Part shown: piece after piece, positions 1 to 6,000 of the stretch | Position numbering within the stretch: the first letter of the stretch is position 1 | Layout of the letters: each line of letters starts with the position of its first letter | Source: Gemmataceae bacterium | Lineage (GTDB): Bacteria > Planctomycetota > Planctomycetia > Gemmatales > Gemmataceae | Direction: 5' to 3' | Length of the DNA stretch: 7,459 nucleotides | NCBI GenBank assembly: GCA_025056835.1 | Contig: JANWVS010000085.1 | Coordinates: 1-7,459, forward strand | Translations under genes and position numbers: made by a program | The notes under the pieces: model-generated | The model's input: only the letters and a program-made list of their open reading frames with translations | The model's database searches: none | Told to the model about the DNA's origin: nothing

Positions 1-3000
1 TCTGGGTGCTCGGCGGCGGCGTCGGCGTCGCCATCAGCCTGCAAACTCCGGTGGGGCTGGCGGCCGGCGTATCCGTGGCCGTCAACGAGATCAGCAACAC
101 GATCACGGCGTACGTGGACAACTCCAAGATCACCGCCGCGGGGGACGTCTTGATCAAGGCCAACGCCGAGTCCGACATCCAGGCGATCACGGTCGGCGTG
201 GCCTTGGCCGTGACGGCGGGCACCGGCGGCCTGGCCGGCTCGGGCGCGGGGGCCGGCTCGGGCAATACGATCAAGAACACGATCCACGCCTACATCGCCA
301 ACAGCCAGGGGGCCTCGAACCAGGGGGTGTACGCGGGGCGGGCGCTCACCGTGAGCGCCGTGGACGACACCAAGATCATCGCCGGCGCCGGCGCCTTGGG
401 ATTCTCGGTCGCGGTCGGCGGAAAAGGTGGGGTGGGGGTTTCCATCGGCGCGTCGGTCACGCGCAACCACATCGAGAACTCGGTCAAGGCGTATGTCGCC
501 AACGCCACGGCCCGGGCGACGGGCGCCAACCTGGACGTAACGGCCGCGGAAACGGCCGAGATCGACGCGATCAGCGTGGCCGGCTCGGTTGCCATCGGCG
601 GCGGCACGTTGGTCGGCGTCGCCGGGGCGGGAGCCGGCGGCGACGCCAAGAACACGGTCCGGAATACCGTCGCAGCCTATGCCCAGTCGAGTACGCTCGC
701 CACGCTCAACTCCGGGCACGTTCGGCTGATGGCGACGGACGACGCCGACGTCAACGCCATCAACGTGGCCGGCGCCGTGAGCGTTGCCGCCAGCGCGTAC
801 GGCAGCGCCTCCATCGCGATCGGCGCCAGCATCGCCAACAACGACGTGCAGAATACCGTTCGCGCCTACAGCCAGGCTACGACCATCACGTCCGCCGGCT
901 CGGTGGTCGTCACGGCAGCCTCGACCGCGGACCTCCATGCCGTGTCCGTGGCGGTATCGCTTGCCGCGGCCGTCGCGATCGGCAGCCTGGCCTTGTCCGG
1001 CGGCGGGGCGGAATCGACGAACACCGTCAGCAACACCATCGAGGCCTATATCCAGGGGACGAGCGCCGCCGCGCGCAGCACCACCACCGCCGCCAATAGC
1101 ATCACCGTTGCCGCTACCGAGGACGCAACGATCGTCTCGCGAATCGTCGCCGTCGCCGGCGCGGGGGGCATCGCCGGCGGTTCGGTCGGCGTGTCCGTTT
1201 CCTCCAACACCGTCACCAGCAGCGTCAAGGCGTATGTTCAGAACGCCAATCTGACGGCCACGGGGGGCAACATTTCGATCGGGGCGACCACCACGGACGA
1301 CGTCGATACCTTGTCGGTAGCGACTTCGATTGCCGTTACCGTCGGCGGCGCGGGAGCGGGGGGCGACGCCCGGGCCAACGTCAGTCCCACCGTCGAAAGT
1401 TTCACCGGCAGCGCGACGACCCTTCAGGCCGGGGGCAGCGTCACCGTCTCGGCGACGACCACGAACACGGCGGAGGCGGAAACCTACGGCGCCGCCGGCG
1501 GCCTGGTGGCGGTCGGCGCCAGCACGGCTGACGCCAAGGCGAGCGGTTCGGTGAAGGCACACATCGACGGCGTCATCAGCGGCGCCGGCAGCGTCACCGT
1601 CCGGGCGGCGGCCACGAACACGGCCGACGCCATGGCGACGGGACTGGCCGGCGGGGCCATCTCGGCGGCGGGCGCCGGCGCCAAGGCCACCATCAAGCCC
1701 AGCGTAGAAGCCTACGCCGCGGGCGGCAACGTCACGACCTCGGGCGCCATGCGCGTCGAGGCCAAGGTCACGCCCAAGGCCAAGGCGTGGGCCTTAGGCG
1801 TCGCGGTCGGCGCTGCGGCAGGTGTGGGCGGGTCCGAGGCCGACGCCATCGTTGCTCCCACCGTCAACGCCTTCGTCGGCGGCGCCGGCATTACCATCCA
1901 GGCGAACAGCCTGACGATCGCCGCCATCCAATCCCTGCCGTCCGGCGGGACCTCGGCCGACGCCAAGGCCATCGGCGCTTCCGGCGGCGTCTTCCTGGCG
2001 GTCAACGCCTCCGTCAGCCGGGCGGCCAACGGCAACGACGACGGTCAAGCGGCGTACCGGAGCTACGTGGCCGACAACACCACGCTCCACATCACGGGGG
2101 CCACGGCCGTCACCGTCAACAGCAATTCCAAGCAGCAGTCCGTGGCTGACAACTTCAATGGCGGTATTTTAGCCGCGGGCGCGGGCCATGCCGACGCTCG
2201 GAGCAAGACGCTGAACGAGGCCTACCTGGGCCAGGGGGTGACGCTGACGGGAGGCAGTTTGCTGATTTCGTCATACGGCAGCGACGACAACTTTGCCCAG
2301 ACGATGGCCGGGGCGGTTGGTGCGGTTTCCGGCGCTGGTTCGAAGGGGACGACCAACACCACCTCCACGACCACCGCCAAGATCCGTAATTCCGACGGTG
2401 TCAAGAAGATCGACCTGACGCAGCGCGGCAGCGGGGCCGCGCAGATCGTTGCCGACCACACGGCGACGGTGAACGGCCAGCAGCTGACCTTTGCAGGGGC
2501 CGTGTTGGCAGGCACCGGCGCGGAGGTCACGAACGACGTCGATTCCACCGTGGAAGCGGGGGTCGGCAACAACGTCGTGCTCTGGGCCAAAAGCATCGAC
2601 ATCGGCGCCGTCAATCACATCATCAAGCCGAAGCTGAGCGATTATGTGAACGCGGCCGACCCGGACAAGACAGGCCCCAACGTTCTCGGGGCCACGGGCG
2701 GACTGGCGAGCGCTGCCGGGGCGACGAGCAAGACCAACATCACTTTCAATACCAAGGTAGTCGTCGGCACGAACTCCAAGCTGGAAGTCAAAGGGAGACC
2801 CACGCGGGCCAGCAAATTATACTTACACGCCCTGAACGACTTCAATGCGACCGACAAGGTGACGCTCGCGACAGGCGGCGCTCTTGCCGGTGCCGGCGGC
2901 CGTACCGAGATCAAGACCCTCGCCGACCACGCCAAGGTCGAGATCGGCACGGGCGCCCAGCTCAAGAGCGTGGGGGAGATTGAAATCTCCGCGCGCGGCC

Positions 3001-6000
3001 AAGGGACCGTGTTCGCCGCCATCGCGACCGACACCTACGGCGCCGGCACCGTGGCGTTCTCGTATTCCGTCGCCGACATCCGTCCCGTCAACACCGTCTT
3101 CATTGGTCAGAACACCCTGGTCCGAGCGGCCGGCGACCTCAAAATCTCGGCGGGGACCGATACGAACTTCAACCGCGACCAGTACAAGATCACGGCCCGC
3201 ACCGATACCTTCGCCGGCAGTGCGATTCCGATTTACGACGTGGACGCGACGGCCAACCTGATTCAGGACAACAAGATCACCATTTCCGCCGGTGCCGTCC
3301 TCGAGACCGAGCGCAACGCCAGTCTGCACGCGGAACGATTCGGCTTCGCCGACATGACCGCCTACGCCAAGGCCACGACCTGGCTCAGCGCCATCGCCGA
3401 CGCCATCAGCGGCAGCAGTTTCAACAAGGGGACCCTCAAGGCGGAGGCCCACGGCACGGTCGAGAACAACGGCACGATCCGCACCGGTATCAATCGCCAA
3501 AAATTCCTGACGCTCGATTCATGGGACAGCCGTTCTGCCTCCGGCAATCCCACGGTCTCGGCGAGCGTGCAGTCCGAGGGCGTCAATTTCAACGTGACCT
3601 TGGAGAAGCTGGAATCGACCCTCGTGCGCGAGCTTCGGAATGCCAAGGCCCAGCTCGCCATCTTTATAAACAGCGGCAACCAGACGCTGATCAACTACTA
3701 CCAAGCCGAGATCAATCGTCTCCAGGCCGAGTTGGACGCCTTGGGCCTGCTCGACCAGCCCACGAGCAATCAAGGCACGCCGCCGCCCAATGTGAAAGAG
3801 CAGTATGTTCTTACGGTCACCGTGGAGGACGTCTGGGCCCAGGCCGGCATCATCGACGTGCGTGCCGACGTGCTCCAGGGGACGGACGGCCTGTTCGATG
3901 CTCCCGGCGATGCCAAGGTTGTGATCCACAACAGCACACCGGCGTTCCTCAAGCTGAAGCGCATTACGATCCCCGAAACCAACGGCGGCCTGTTTTTCAA
4001 CGGTGAAGCGGCCGACAACGACAGGATCAACCAACTCAACGATCCGGACGACGGCGTACCGTTGGGCGAGGTCAGGTTCCAGCGCATCGCGCTGCCCGGC
4101 GCCGGCATGCCGCCGGTCATCGAGATCAAGAATACGTTCAACCCGCTGACGTACAGCAACCCGAACTTTCCCGACGACGAGTATCCGCCGCCCAATATCG
4201 AAATCATCGGCAGCCTCGACGAAGGCGGCATCTTGCGCGGCATCGACAATCTGGGGGGAAACGTCAGCCTGCTCATCCAGGGAGGCAAGGGAAGCATCAT
4301 CATTGGCGCTCCGGTGCGGGCCAAGAACTTGTCCGTGGTGACCGGCGGCGACGTGTTCATCAACGGCGTGACGCAGTACGCCGTCGGCGGCGATCCCCTG
4401 TCGCACTGGCGCAGCGTCGCGCTCACCAGCCAGGCAAGCTATCCCACGGGGGCCGACGGTGTCTATGGCACAGGCGACGAGGCCGACCCTGACGCCGTCA
4501 ACGCCATCGTCAACCAGTCGCTCGGCGGCAACAGCACCATCCAGATCTTCACGATCACCGCCGGCGTTCAACCCGCCGACAACATCGTCAACAAGTTCGA
4601 CGGCGTATTCACCGGCTCCAGCTTCACGTATCGGGTCGAGCTGAAGGCAGGCAACCAGTACTTCATCCGCATGAAGCAGCTCGGCATCAACAACAATCTC
4701 GATCCCTTCCTGACGCTGCGCGACGCCGACAACAACTTCCTTGCCAGCGACAACAACTCCGGCGGCGGCCAGGACAACCAGGATGCACTTATTATCTTCA
4801 CCCCCGCGACCACGGGAACGTACCAGATCATCGCCGGCGGCACCGGCTCGGGACAGTTTACGGTGGAAGTCTCCACCGGCATCCGCATGACTCAGGCGCT
4901 GATCCTGCCGTACGCTACCGCCGGGACGTTCGACCTTACCTTCAACGGCCGGACCGCCGCCGACATTCCCTACAACGTTACTGCCCAGGACTTGAGGAAC
5001 CGCTTGAACGCCTCCCTGGGGCTGAATTTCGCGGTGACCGGCACAGGCTCGGCGGGTGATCCGTTCATCATCACGGTCCTTAGCGATTTCAACAACTACG
5101 CCCCCATGACCGCGGACATCTCGAACCTTCAGGGGGCGGTCAGCCTGTACGGCGACCGCATCTTCATTACCGCGAATTACCTCAACGTCAACGGCGTCAT
5201 GCAGAGCGGCAAGGCGGATTACATCCTCAACATCGGCCAGGCCGCCGCCGACGAGATCGACAACCTCAAGAGGAACGGCGCCACCGGCATGGTCGTGCTC
5301 CATTCGGTCACCAACAACGACTTCGTGGTCCGTTACGACACCTTCTACAATCGCATTCAGATCGAGGAAGTGAAGGTCTCCGGCGGGTACATCGAGATTC
5401 ACGGCCACGTCGTCAACACGGGCAAGGGCGAGATTCGCCTCTTGGGCGGCTATGGCAACATCCAGATCAACAACACGACCAATTACGACATCGTCCTCAA
5501 GCGGCTCGACGCCTCGCAGCGCGGCGCGGGCAAGCTGATCCTTCGCGACAAGGCCTATGGTCCAGCGTACGTCACCCTGTACGAGAAGGCCGGCGGCAGC
5601 GTCACCAAGACGGTGGACGACGGGACCAATCCACCCACGGTCACCGGCAACGTCGGCGATACGCCGACCTATCAGCCGCTGCCAAACTACCGCTACGGCT
5701 GGTCGGTCAGCCAGGCCCGATATGAACGGACCCGCACGTTGTACGGCACCAGTGCCTGGCTTGACATCGACGCCCTTGCCGCCGATCCGGACAACATCGT
5801 CGAGGGGCCGTTCGTCGAAAAGGTCGGCCAGCCGGTGATCGCCGGCACCGGGCCTTATTATTACCTCCCTGCGGCAGGCGCCCCCGAGATCGGCAAAGAC
5901 TACACCTACAGCTACGTCAATCACAACGTCGGCGACGCCCAGACCTACGTCGTTGAGCGGTACACCGAAAGTACCTGGTACGGCAAAAAGACGCATTACG

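Noticed and set aside
1..60. GGC/GTC-rich triplet run at the window start as a simple-sequence repeat
   Set aside because: The triplets are ordinary Gly/Val codons of a beta-repeat module (WVLGGGVGVAIS) and do not form a perfect tandem repeat long enough to call.
784..1254. 156-codon plus-strand open frame in another phase
   Set aside because: Translation is low-complexity Pro/Arg/Ser/Ala, the usual +1 shadow of GC-rich Ala/Gly/Thr coding sequence; the sense frame has clear NTVxAY modules here.
2823..3500. 225-codon minus-strand open frame
   Set aside because: Also a complementary shadow of the sense coding strand; its composition is typical of antisense translation of GC-rich DNA, and no domain is recognisable.
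3521..4006. 161-codon plus-strand open frame in another phase
   Set aside because: Overlaps the well-patterned helical segment and conserved beta block of the main frame; no domain, and no upstream spacing that would suggest a start.
4800..4877. RTX-type calcium-binding nonapeptides in Gly/Asp-rich parts
   Set aside because: I looked for GGxGxDxxx repeats because giant adhesins often carry them. The Gly-rich stretches here and in the N-terminal array lack the required Asp spacing; this one is better explained as the last strands of the PPC-like domain.
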